Source of the DNA: CAYRVX01 sp964427875
GTDB taxonomy: Bacteria; Planctomycetota; Phycisphaerae; SM23-33
Direction: 5' to 3'
DNA: 64,000 bases
Assembly (NCBI GenBank): GCA_964427875.1
Contig: CAYRVX010000002.1
Span: forward strand, 69,681-133,680
This document shows positions 25,164 to 33,003 of this stretch, piece after piece; positions within the stretch are counted from its first letter, which is position 1, and each line of letters starts with the position of its first letter. A program made the translations under genes and the position numbers. The notes beneath the pieces are model-generated. The model was not told where the DNA came from and ran no database searches. It saw nothing but the letters and a program-made list of their open reading frames with translations.

Positions 25164-26033
25164 ATGTCACAGGACCGTGCCCTGAACGTTCGATACGGAC
25201 TCAATCTCCTCCTCTACACCGCCACGTTCTCCGGGGACCAGGTCGACCTGATCGCGAAGGTCGCGGAGATGGGCTACGACGGTGTCGAGGTCCCCTTCAA
25301 CGATCTCAGCGTGCTCGACGCCGCGGCCACGAGGCAGGCGCGAGAGAAGGCGGGCGTCGGGCTCACGTCGTGCTGCGTGCTCCTGCCGGGCGCGAACGTG
25401 TGCGGGCAGACGCCGGCCGAGCGCGAGGCCGGCGTCGAGCAGCTCAAGCGGATGGCCGACATCACGGCCGAGATGGGCGGCGACGTCGTGGCCGGTCCGC
25501 TGTACTCGCCGGTCGGCCACCACACCGGCCGGGGGCGCAGCGACGAGGAGTGGAAGTGGTGCGTCGAGGGCTTCAGCGCCGCAGCCGAGCACGCCGCCAA
25601 AGCCGGCGTCAAGCTCGCCATCGAGCCGCTGAACCGCTTCGAGACGTACGTGTTCAACACGGCGGCCGACGTCGCCCGGCTCGTCCGGGAGGTGGGCAGC
25701 GACAGCCTGAAGGTGCAGTTGGACACGTTCCACTGCCACATCGAGGAGAAGGACACGGCCGCGGCCATCCGCGCCACGGGCGATTCCCTCGGCCACTTCC
25801 ACGCCTGCGAGAACGACCGCGGCACGCCCGGGACGGGCCAGGTGCGCTGGAACGAGGTGTTCGCCGCGCTGAAGGACATCGGTTACGGCGGCTGGGTCAC
25901 GATCGAGAGCTTCGCGACGGGCATTCTGGACCTGTGCGCGGCGGCGTGCATCTGGCGGCCGATCTACGACTCACCCGACGCCCTGGCGAGAGAGGGCCTG
26001 GCGTTCCTGAAACGGACCGCCGGCGCCGCGTGA
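25164..26033 (+). CDS. D-tagatose/D-psicose 3-epimerase-like sugar epimerase
   Basis: A 289-residue TIM-barrel enzyme of the ketose 3-epimerase family (xylose-isomerase-like AP2 superfamily). The four metal ligands of D-psicose/D-tagatose 3-epimerases are all present in order: Glu154 in LAIEPLNRFETY, Asp187 in KVQLDTFHCHIEE, His213 in GHFHACENDRGTPGTG, and Glu248 in WVTIESF. That identifies the reaction class: C3 epimerisation of a free or phosphorylated ketose in the cytoplasm. The ATG at 25164 has GGAG nine bases upstream; a longer frame from 25131 lacks one. The next gene, 29 bp on, encodes a PMI-like cupin, so the two are probably co-transcribed for sugar interconversion. Confidence 0.85.
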   Translation: MSQDRALNVRYGLNLLLYTATFSGDQVDLIAKVAEMGYDGVEVPFNDLSVLDAAATRQAREKAGVGLTSCCVLLPGANVCGQTPAEREAGVEQLKRMADITAEMGGDVVAGPLYSPVGHHTGRGRSDEEWKWCVEGFSAAAEHAAKAGVKLAIEPLNRFETYVFNTAADVARLVREVGSDSLKVQLDTFHCHIEEKDTAAAIRATGDSLGHFHACENDRGTPGTGQVRWNEVFAALKDIGYGGWVTIESFATGILDLCAAACIWRPIYDSPDALAREGLAFLKRTAGAA

Positions 26034-26062
26034 GAGAGCATCCGAGCTAGGAAAGGGAGCAC

Positions 26063-27280
26063 ATGAGCAAGCAGACGATTGCAGGAAGGGCGCTGGAGCA
26101 GGGCAAGGGCATCGTGCGGCTGGCCCCCACGTGGGTGCCGCGGGTCTTCTGCATCCCCGGACGGCGGATCAAGCTCCACCCCGACGACTACTACGCCCTC
26201 GGCGCCAACCGCGGCGGGATCGACGAGCGGTGGTTCAGCTCGACCACGCCGGCGGACAACGGGCCGCTGACGAGCGAGAACGAGGGGCTCAGCCAGATCG
26301 TCGTCGCCGACGGCGAAAAGACCGAGACCGTCCTCCTGCGGGACGCCGTCGAGGAGCTGAAGGGCGAGCTGATCGGCACGCTGTGGGAATCCCACCAGTG
26401 CTGGCCGATGTACTCCAAGTTCTTCGACAACCGCGACGCCCTGCCGCTGCACATCCACCACGACGACGAGCACGCCGCCAAGGTCGACCAGCTCGGCAAG
26501 CCCGAGGCCTACTACTTCGCGCCCCAGGTCAACAACCACGGCGGGACCTTCCCCTACACCTTCTTCGGGCTCCAGCCGGGCGTGACGAAGCAGCAGGTCC
26601 GCGACGTGCTGGAGGCGTTCGCCGCCGGCGACAACCGCATCTCGGACATCTCCGTGGCCTACAAGCTCGCGCCGGGCACCGGCTGGAACGTCCCGCCCGG
26701 CGTGCTGCACGCGCCGGGAAGCCTGTGCACGTACGAGCCGCAAAAGGCCTCCGACGTCTTCGCGATGTACCAGTCCATCGCCAGCGAGCAGGTCCTCCCC
26801 GAGGAGCTGCTCTGGAAGGACACGCCGGAGGACCAGAAGGGCAACTTCGACTACCTCGTCGACGTGATCGACTGGGACCAGAACGTCGATCCCCTCTTCG
26901 CCGAGAAGCACTTCATGGCCCCGATCCCCGTCGACGACCTCGACGAGATGCGCTCCGGAGGCTACGAGGAGCGCTGGATCTGCTACAAATCGAAGGACTT
27001 CAGCGCCAAGGAGCTGACGGTCCTTCCCGGCGGCGAGGCGACGATCAAGGACGGCGGCGCGTACGGCCTGATCGTGGTCCAGGGCCACGGCACGATGGGC
27101 GTCTGGGACATCGAGACGCCCGCGCTGATCCGCTACGGGCAGTTGACGTACGACGAGTTCTTCGTCTCCGAGGCCGCGGCGAAGGAGGGCGTGACGGTCA
27201 GAAACCCCAGCAAAAGCGACCCGATCGTCATCCTCAAGCACTTCGGCCCCGACGCACACGACAACATGCCAACCGTTTAG
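26063..27280 (+). CDS. cupin sugar isomerase-like protein (PMI-like)
   Basis: A 405-residue bicupin-like protein. LPLHIHHDDEHAAKVDQLGK resembles the zinc-binding block of type I mannose-6-phosphate isomerases. QVNNHGGTFPYTFFGL and NVPPGVLHAPGSLCTYE supply further possible ligands, with the His in GVLHAPGS corresponding to the third PMI ligand. The C-terminal half (KELTVLPGGEATIKDGGAYG, IVVQGHGTMGVWDIETPALI) is a second cupin barrel. The substrate is unknown; aldose/ketose isomerisation is likely from fold and from the epimerase upstream. GGGAG precedes the ATG at 26063. The stop codon TAG is itself part of a CGTTTAGC-hairpin element. Confidence 0.7.
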   Translation: MSKQTIAGRALEQGKGIVRLAPTWVPRVFCIPGRRIKLHPDDYYALGANRGGIDERWFSSTTPADNGPLTSENEGLSQIVVADGEKTETVLLRDAVEELKGELIGTLWESHQCWPMYSKFFDNRDALPLHIHHDDEHAAKVDQLGKPEAYYFAPQVNNHGGTFPYTFFGLQPGVTKQQVRDVLEAFAAGDNRISDISVAYKLAPGTGWNVPPGVLHAPGSLCTYEPQKASDVFAMYQSIASEQVLPEELLWKDTPEDQKGNFDYLVDVIDWDQNVDPLFAEKHFMAPIPVDDLDEMRSGGYEERWICYKSKDFSAKELTVLPGGEATIKDGGAYGLIVVQGHGTMGVWDIETPALIRYGQLTYDEFFVSEAAAKEGVTVRNPSKSDPIVILKHFGPDAHDNMPTV

Positions 27281-27324
27281 CGGCGGGGCTTGCCCCGCGC
27301 TCCGGCGAGCTGAAAGCTCGCCGG
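27274..27324 (+). terminator. CGTTTAGC plus double-hairpin 3' element
   Basis: CGTTTAGC (27274-27281) runs through the stop codon of the cupin gene. It is followed by two perfect hairpins: GCGGGG-CTTG-CCCCGC (27283-27298) and CCGGCGAGCT-GAA-AGCTCGCCGG (27302-27324). No T-run follows, so if this is a terminator it is of the GC-hairpin type. Related elements lie 25 nt after the stops at 52587 and 53865, in the same orientation as the gene. Confidence 0.5.
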
Positions 27325-27333
27325 GAAACGAAC

Positions 27334-27390
27334 GACCGAGGACGAGGACGACGACGAGGACGAGGACGAGGACGATTACGATCACGATTG
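27334..27390 (+). repeat. GAC/GAG microsatellite before a start codon
   Basis: A purine-rich trinucleotide tract of GACGAG/GACGAC units grading into GATTACGATCACGATT. It ends just before the GGAGAG ribosome-binding site of the gene at 27399. A shorter similar tract (ACGACTACGACGACGAGG, 29103-29120) precedes the dehydrogenase gene at 29148. It could form an unstructured leader or simply be a slippage-prone microsatellite. Confidence 0.8.
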
Positions 27391-27398
27391 GAGAGACC

Positions 27399-28454
27399 AT
27401 GGCAGACCACCCCAACAACTTCCCGAAGGTTCACAACGCCGGCTGGCCCGGGGTCGTCGGCAAGGAGCCCGGCACGGACAACCCGCCCATTCCCCTCGAG
27501 ACCATGCTGGACTACACCGCCGCCGCAGAGGTCGACGGCGTCAAGTTCGACGGCGTGGACCTGTTCCTCTTCGAGCCGCACGTCAACATCGACGCCGGCG
27601 AAGACGACCTGAAGGCCCTGGCCGACGCGGCGCAGTCGCGCGGGCTGGCCATCGGCTCGGTCGTCGCGCCCGTCTGGGAGCCCACCGGCGGCGGGGCGGC
27701 CATGGACGAAGGCGCCGGCCGGCAGAAGTTCCTCGCGCAGGTCCGGAAGGGCTGCACCATCGCACAGAAGCTGCGGGAACTGGGCGTCCGCCCGTACGGC
27801 ATCGTCCGCTTCGACTCGGCCAGCTCGCCCGGTGACTGGGCCGCCGACCCCGAGGGCAACCAGAAAAAGATCGCCGAGACGTTCAAGGAGGCCGCCAAGA
27901 TCGCCCGCGACCACGGCGAGCGGCTCGCGGCCGAGGGCGAAATCTGCTGGGGCGGCATGCACTCCTGGAAAAAGATGGTCGACCTGCTCGAGCGCGTCGC
28001 CGAGCCCGAGACCGTCGGCTTCCAGGCGGACATGGCCCACACGCTGCTCTACACGCTCGGGGTCAACGCGCCGGAAGACCGCATCCTGCCGGAGGACTTC
28101 GACTGGTCCGACGCGGCCGCCCTCGACGCGGCCCTCAAGACGATGACCGACGCCCTGCGCCCGTGGACGATCGACCTGCACATCGCACAGAACGACGCGA
28201 CGGTGCACGGGACGGGCACGCACGACAAGACCGGCCGCCACTGCCTGGCGAACGACCCGAACGGCAAGCTGGACATCCCCCACGTGGCCGGCTTCTGGCT
28301 GCGGGACGGCGAGGGCAAGTTGATCAAGGCCATGGACCACATCTGCTGGGACGGCTGCATGTTCCCCAACGACGTGATGGCGAAACCGGAAACGTGGAAC
28401 GACATCCTCGCCGCCATGGTCGCCGTCCGCGACGCCCACGGCTGGCAAAGTTGA
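27399..28454 (+). CDS. xylose-isomerase-like TIM-barrel protein
   Basis: A 351-residue sugar phosphate isomerase/epimerase-like TIM barrel. Likely metal ligands sit at strand ends: AAEGEICWGGMHSWKKM (Glu), VGFQADMAHTLLYTLG (Asp, His), TIDLHIAQNDATVHGTGTH (Asp, His) and HICWDGCMFPN (Asp). The long insertion with HDKTGRHC is unusual for the epimerase subfamily. The protein is longer than the 25164 enzyme and only distantly related. GGAGAG precedes the ATG at 27399. With the epimerase and cupin upstream and the Gfo/Idh dehydrogenase downstream it fits a catabolic route for a rare sugar or inositol-like polyol, which is inference. Confidence 0.65.
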   Translation: MADHPNNFPKVHNAGWPGVVGKEPGTDNPPIPLETMLDYTAAAEVDGVKFDGVDLFLFEPHVNIDAGEDDLKALADAAQSRGLAIGSVVAPVWEPTGGGAAMDEGAGRQKFLAQVRKGCTIAQKLRELGVRPYGIVRFDSASSPGDWAADPEGNQKKIAETFKEAAKIARDHGERLAAEGEICWGGMHSWKKMVDLLERVAEPETVGFQADMAHTLLYTLGVNAPEDRILPEDFDWSDAAALDAALKTMTDALRPWTIDLHIAQNDATVHGTGTHDKTGRHCLANDPNGKLDIPHVAGFWLRDGEGKLIKAMDHICWDGCMFPNDVMAKPETWNDILAAMVAVRDAHGWQS

Positions 28455-28636
28455 CGGCGATTGCGGATTGCGGATCGCGGATTGCGGATTCCCAGAGCCG
28501 AAGGCTCGGAAGGGTTTGGCCGGGGGCGCCAGCCCCCGGAAGCCCGGAGGGAAATGAGCCTTGAAAGGGCGAAAGAGAAGGCCGTGTTACCGGCGGCGCT
28601 CTTGCGGTAGAATACGGATCAGGCGGGATCCCAGCG
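28455..28636. repeat. intergenic repeats: GATTGCG tandem and GGGGGCGCC hairpin
   Basis: This segment holds an imperfect tandem of GATTGCG(G) units (about 28457-28490) and then TTGGCCGGGGGCGCCAGCCC, which folds into a GC hairpin. The same hairpin text recurs at about 30508-30533 (GGCCGGGGGCGCGAGCCC). A TAGAAT hexamer at about 28610-28615 could be the -10 of the next gene. No ORF is supported. Confidence 0.6.
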
Positions 28637-28882
28637 ATGCCGTTGACCATCACAGACGACGAACTGCGGGCCATGGGAATGTCCCCAAGAGAGGCGAGGG
28701 AGGAGATCGCCTGCCGCGTCTTCGACGCCGGGAGGGTCGGCTTCCACGGCGCCATGCGCCTGGCCGGACTTGATCGCATTGAGTTCGAGCAGTCCCTCGC
28801 CGCGCGGGGCATTGCGATCTACCGCCCAACGGTCGATGACCTGCATGAGGACCTCGCGGCGCTGCGGCGCGCGGGCGTCTGA
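28637..28882 (+). CDS. UPF0175-family antitoxin-like protein
   Basis: An 81-residue protein with the layout of UPF0175 proteins: ITDDELRAMGMSPREAREEI, then a short helix-turn-helix AGRVGFHGAMRLAGLDRIEF, then RGIAIYRPTVDDLHEDLAAL. UPF0175 members are usually antitoxins encoded next to a PIN or RelE-type toxin. No toxin gene is visible on either side; downstream is a repeat element and then a dehydrogenase. It may be an orphan regulator or the remnant of a toxin-antitoxin pair disrupted by the repeat at 28899. The ribosome-binding site is weak. Confidence 0.75.
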   Translation: MPLTITDDELRAMGMSPREAREEIACRVFDAGRVGFHGAMRLAGLDRIEFEQSLAARGIAIYRPTVDDLHEDLAALRRAGV

Positions 28883-28898
28883 GAGCTTGTATGACAAC

Positions 28899-29014
28899 GT
28901 GGCATGGGCGTCTCGCCCATGCGTCCCACGGGCGTCTCGCCCGTGGATTCGGGCCGTTCCTGCAGGGCCGGGACGGCCCTGCGACGCACGGGCAAGATGC
29001 CCGTGCCACACCAC
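28899..29014. repeat. interspersed palindromic repeat, copy 1
   Basis: A mosaic of nested hairpins: GGCATGGGCGTCTCGCCCAT, CCACGGGCGTCTCGCCCGTGG, GCAGGGCCGGGACGGCCCTG and CACGGGCAAGATGCCCGTG. The central GCAGGGCCGGGACGGCCCTG is shared with copies at 45704-45858 and 63813-63939. This copy lacks the ATCTTGTCACACAC end seen in the other two. It contains no gene. Confidence 0.85.
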
Positions 29015-29147
29015 GGCCGGCTTTCATACGCGTTCTGAGCGTGCCCATGGTTGTCAGTAGCGGTTGGGACAGGCAGGGCCGCCAATCATTGGTCGGGCGA
29101 GCACGACTACGACGACGAGGACGATAACCTGAAAGAGGATGACAGCA

Positions 29148-30296
29148 ATGGCAAAGACACTGAATGTCGGGATGATTGGGTATGGGTTCATGGGGCGGAC
29201 GCACTCGAACGCCTATCGGCGGGTGACGAACTTCTTTGACGTGCCGTTCGAGCCGGTTCTGAAGGTGGCGTTCGGCCTGGAGGACGCCGAGGCCAAGGCC
29301 TTCGCCGATACCTGGGGCTATGAGTCGCACTGCACCGACTGGCGGGAGGTGATCGACCGCGACGACATCGACATCGTGGACATCTGCACGCCCAACTTCA
29401 CGCACGCGGAGATCGCCATCGCGGCGGCCGAGGCGGGCAAGATGATCGTCTGCGAGAAGCCCCTGGCCCTCAACGGCGACCAGGCGAAGACCATGGTCGA
29501 GGCCGTCGAGAAGGCGGGCGTGGCGAACTTCGTGTCGTTCAACTACCGCCGCGTGCCGGCGCTGACGCTGGCCAAACAGCTCATCGACGAGGGCCGCCTC
29601 GGGAAGATCTTCCACTACCGCTCGGTCTTCCTTCAGGACTGGACGATCTCGCCGGACGTCCCGCAGGGCGGGATGGCCACCTGGCGGCTGGACGTCAAGG
29701 CCGCCGGCAGCGGCGTCACCGGCGACCTGCTGGCCCACTGCATCGACACGGCCATGTGGCACAACGGGCCGATCACGCGCGTCAACGCGATGACCGAGAC
29801 GTTCATCAAGGAGCGGATGCACGCCGAGACCGGCAAGAAGCAGCCCGTGGGCATCGACGACGCCTGCACCTTCTTCTGCCGCTTCGAGAACGGCTCGCTT
29901 GGCAACTTCGAGTCCACCCGCTACGCCCGCGGCCACAAGTCGCTCTACACCTGCGAGATCAACGGCGAGCACGCGTCGATCTGGTGGGACCTGCACGACC
30001 TGAACCGGCTGGAGTTCTTCGACCACCGCGACGAGGGCAGGCTCCGCGGGTGGCGCTCGATCCACGTCACCGATCACGGCGGGGAGCATCCGTACATGGA
30101 CCGCTGGTGGGTGCCGGGGCTGGTGATCGGCTACGAGCACACCTTCGTCCACCAGCTCGCCGACTTCCTGATGGGCGTCGAGAGCGGCGAGCCCGCCCAA
30201 CCGGACTTCCGCCACGCCCTGGCCACCAGCCGCGTCTGCGACGCCGTGCTGGAATCCGCCAAGGCCGGCCAGTGGGTCGACGTCCCGTCGGATTGA
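29148..30296 (+). CDS. Gfo/Idh/MocA-family oxidoreductase
   Basis: A 382-residue NAD(P)-dependent dehydrogenase. The N-terminal Rossmann fold has GMIGYGFMGRTHSNAYRR (G-x-G-x2-G), then DICTPNFTHAEIAIAAAEAG and the family signature VCEKPLALNGDQAK with the catalytic-site Lys of EKP. The C-terminal domain contains GVTGDLLAHCIDTAMWHNGP, the D-x3-H motif that positions the substrate. The ATG at 29148 is preferred because GAGG lies nine bases upstream; an ATG at 29139 abuts the site. The substrate is probably a sugar or inositol, consistent with the isomerases upstream. Confidence 0.88.
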   Translation: MAKTLNVGMIGYGFMGRTHSNAYRRVTNFFDVPFEPVLKVAFGLEDAEAKAFADTWGYESHCTDWREVIDRDDIDIVDICTPNFTHAEIAIAAAEAGKMIVCEKPLALNGDQAKTMVEAVEKAGVANFVSFNYRRVPALTLAKQLIDEGRLGKIFHYRSVFLQDWTISPDVPQGGMATWRLDVKAAGSGVTGDLLAHCIDTAMWHNGPITRVNAMTETFIKERMHAETGKKQPVGIDDACTFFCRFENGSLGNFESTRYARGHKSLYTCEINGEHASIWWDLHDLNRLEFFDHRDEGRLRGWRSIHVTDHGGEHPYMDRWWVPGLVIGYEHTFVHQLADFLMGVESGEPAQPDFRHALATSRVCDAVLESAKAGQWVDVPSD

Positions 30297-30709
30297 CCGG
30301 CGCCGACCGCAGAGACGCAGAGCAGCCTGCGGCCGCAACCAAATGCTCAATGTCTAATGCTTAATGCTCAATGCTAACTGACGAATGACGGATGCCGAAC
30401 CTGCCTGCCGGCAGGCAGGTGTCGAATGCTGCCGGGCGCCCTGGCTGCGGCCTGCCGCCCAGGCAGCCCCAACGGGGCGAAAGGACCTGCCTGCCGGCAG
30501 GCAGGTTTGGCCGGGGGCGCGAGCCCCCGGAATGGGAGCAATGAGGAAACAAGCCCCGGCGGGGCGGAAGGAACGCTCAAAGATACACGCGTTTGCGTCA
30601 ATGATTGAGCCTTTGTTGTGCAGAGCAACCAGAGGCCCCCAGAAGGGGAGAGAGCAATGAATCCGCTCTGAGCCTCTGAGCCTCTGTGGCCGGTGCATTT
30701 CTCGGCCGG
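30297..30709. repeat. intergenic region of short repeats and perfect palindromes
   Basis: No gene is supported in these 413 bp. They hold an imperfect AATGCTCAATG/AATGCTTAATG tandem (about 30341-30398) and two copies of a 22-bp perfect palindrome (30399-30420 and 30485-30506) built on CCTGCCTGCCGGCAGGCAGG. There is also a GGGGGCGCGAGCCCCC hairpin (about 30513-30528) and a GAGCCTCT heptamer-like tract near 30668-30688. A shortened palindrome recurs within the repeat at 45704-45858. Confidence 0.7.
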
Positions 30710-31327
30710 TCAGAACATTCGGGAGCGGGGCGTGCGGTTCTCGTAGTCGCCGGCCAGGATGATCCGGCGGATGTCGGTGGCGTCGACGAGCGGGCGGGCC
30801 GTCTCGATCCAGAATTGCCCCACCATGTGCAGGGAGTGCACGTCTCCGGCATTGACCAGCGGCAGGTGGTGCTCTTCGGCCTTGGCCTGGGCCTCGGCGC
30901 ACTGCGAGAACTCCTGGTTGCCGGTGCGGTGCTCGATCGCATCCGGCCGGAGCCCGTCGTCGAGGATCTGCGAGGCCCCCTCCCATCGGCAGGGGTGGGC
31001 CAGGACCGTCAGGTGGCCCTCGTCGGTGGCCTTGGCGAGGACCTTGCCGGGGTTGAAGATCGTGAGGTACTGCGGATCGTTCGTGCCCAGCACGAGCAGG
31101 TGCTGGAGCGGCTCGAAGCAGATGTTCAGCTCCACGCCGGGGAAGATGCGGATTTCGGGAAACTCCTCCTGGAGCGCGGCGAGCTCATCGTCGCTCCAGA
31201 CGAAGTGATGCTCGGTGATGTAGACCGCCTCGTATCCGGCGCCGATCAGGGCCTCCATCAGCTCCCGCGGCGAGGCCACCGCGCAGTCGCTGTGCCGGTT
31301 GGTATGAAGATGCAGCTCAACTTTCAT
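30710..31327 (-). CDS. PHP-domain metal-dependent phosphoesterase
   Basis: The product of about 205 residues is a PHP-type TIM barrel. KVELHLHTNRHSDCAVASPR gives the H-x-H metal motif and downstream Asp. AVYITEHHFVWSDDE gives the EHH block and FPGVELNICF a Glu. LTVLAHPCRWEG gives AHP, HRTGNQ and LPLVNAGDVHSLHMVG the last ligands (GDxH). PHP proteins hydrolyse phosphate esters. The Met at 31327 starts exactly at the domain; upstream in-frame Mets at 31339 and 31360 are possible, and the ribosome-binding sites do not decide. It lies downstream of asnS on the same strand with 119 bp between. Confidence 0.8.
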   Translation of the reverse strand: MKVELHLHTNRHSDCAVASPRELMEALIGAGYEAVYITEHHFVWSDDELAALQEEFPEIRIFPGVELNICFEPLQHLLVLGTNDPQYLTIFNPGKVLAKATDEGHLTVLAHPCRWEGASQILDDGLRPDAIEHRTGNQEFSQCAEAQAKAEEHHLPLVNAGDVHSLHMVGQFWIETARPLVDATDIRRIILAGDYENRTPRSRMF

Positions 31328-31446
31328 CGCGACGCGCATCGCCTCCTGTGCTTCCTGCATCTCATTCTAGTCTGTGCAATCACCGCCTGCTCTGCCGTCA
31401 GATTAACGGGGCAACAGGCGGGACGGGTGCTCAAATCCGCAATCGC

Positions 31447-32841
31447 TCAGAATTCCGCCGACCTCGGCGTGCGGGGATAGGGGATGACGTCGCGGATGTT
31501 GGCCATGCCGGTGGCGAACTGCACGGTCCGCTCCAGGCCCAGGCCGAAACCGGCGTGGGGGACGCTGCCGTAGCGGCGAAGGTCCGTGTACCACCAGTAA
31601 TCTTCCGCGCTCATGCCCTGGGCCCCCATGCGCTCCAGGAGCACGTCGAGGCGCTCCTCTCGCTGCGAGCCGCCGATGATCTCGCCGATCTTCGGCACGA
31701 GGACGTCCATGGCCGCCACGGTCCGGCCGTCATCGCTCAGCCGCATGTAGAAGGGCTTGATGGCCGCCGGGTAGCCCGTGACGATCACGGGCCTCTTGAA
31801 CGTCTCCTCCGTGAGATAGCGCTCGTGCTCGGTCTGGAGGTCGCAGCCCCATTCCACGGGGTACTCCCATTGGCGCCCGGACCTGGTGAGGGTCTCGATC
31901 GCATCCGTGTACGTCACCCGCTGGAAGTCGCTTTCGGCGATGTGCGTGAGCGTCTGGATGAGCGTCTTGTCGATCCACTTGTTGAACAGTTGCATGTCCT
32001 CGGGGCATCTTTCGAGCACGGCCGCGAAGATGTGCTTCACGAAGTCCTCCGCCAGGTCGGCGTCGTCGGCCAGGTCGGCGAAGGCCATCTCCGGCTCGAT
32101 CATCCAGAACTCGGCCAGGTGGCGGGGCGTGTTGGAGTTCTCGGCCCGGAACGTCGGCCCGAACGTGTAGACGTTGCCCAGCGAGCAGGCGTAGGTTTCG
32201 GCCTCCAACTGGCCGGAGACCGTCAGGAAGGTCTGGCGGGCGAAGAAGTCCTGCGCGTAGTCGGTCTTTCCGTCGTCGCCGCGCGGGGGGGCGTCGGGGT
32301 CGATGGTGGTCACGCGGAACAGCTCGCCGGCCCCCTCGCAGTCGCTGGCGGTGATGACCGGCGTGTGAACGTACAGGAAGCCGCGCCGCTGGAAGAACTC
32401 GTGGATGGCCAGGCACATCGCGTTGCGGACCCGGGCGACCGCGCCGAACGTGTTCGTCCGCGTCCGCAGGTGCGCCTGCGCGCGGAGGAACTCGAACGAG
32501 TGCCGCTTCGGCTGGATCGGATAGTGCTCGGCGTCGGCGGCGCCCAGCACGCGGACCGCGTCGGCCTGGATCTCCACCCGCTGTCCCTTGGCGGGGCTCT
32601 CCACCAGCGTGCCGGTAACGACCATCGAGCACCCGGCCGTGAGGTGAACGATCTCGTCCTCGTAGTTCTCCAGCTTGCCGTCCGCGACGACCTGGACGGT
32701 GGCCAGGCACGAGCCGTCATTGACGGCCAGGAAGCTGAAGCCGCCTCCGCTGGTGCGGACGGTCCGCACCCACCCGGCCACGGTGACGGTCTGGCCGACG
32801 GGCACGTCGGTCAATGCATCCTTGATGAGCGTTCGTTTCAT
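31447..32841 (-). CDS. asnS: asparaginyl-tRNA synthetase
   Basis: A 464-residue class IIb aminoacyl-tRNA synthetase. The N-terminal OB fold (GQTVTVAGWVRTVRTSGGGF, FLAVNDGSCLATVQVV) binds the anticodon. The catalytic core has motif 1 (HEFFQRRGFLYVHTPVITAS), motif 2 (VYTFGPTFRAENSNTPRHLA) and motif 3 (HAGFGLGLERTVQFATGMAN). RHLAEFWMIEPEMAF is typical of AsnRS. The C-terminus DVIPYPRTPRSAEF is the usual end. The frame is open far upstream, but the ATG at 32841, with GGGAG nine bases before it, begins the OB fold and is chosen. It attaches Asn to tRNA-Asn in translation. Confidence 0.95.
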   Translation of the reverse strand: MKRTLIKDALTDVPVGQTVTVAGWVRTVRTSGGGFSFLAVNDGSCLATVQVVADGKLENYEDEIVHLTAGCSMVVTGTLVESPAKGQRVEIQADAVRVLGAADAEHYPIQPKRHSFEFLRAQAHLRTRTNTFGAVARVRNAMCLAIHEFFQRRGFLYVHTPVITASDCEGAGELFRVTTIDPDAPPRGDDGKTDYAQDFFARQTFLTVSGQLEAETYACSLGNVYTFGPTFRAENSNTPRHLAEFWMIEPEMAFADLADDADLAEDFVKHIFAAVLERCPEDMQLFNKWIDKTLIQTLTHIAESDFQRVTYTDAIETLTRSGRQWEYPVEWGCDLQTEHERYLTEETFKRPVIVTGYPAAIKPFYMRLSDDGRTVAAMDVLVPKIGEIIGGSQREERLDVLLERMGAQGMSAEDYWWYTDLRRYGSVPHAGFGLGLERTVQFATGMANIRDVIPYPRTPRSAEF

Positions 32842-33003
32842 GGGCTCGTCTCCCGGGCGGCTATCATCCCGGCCGGTCGCCGGTGTGTCAACCGCTCGGG
32901 CGGCCCGGGCGGCGCTCGGGCGACACCTGCCCCAAGGCCGCCGGTTCCAACTCCTGTGAGAAGAGCGGCCGCCATACGCCGCGCGATCCGCAGAGGACCT
33001 GTC

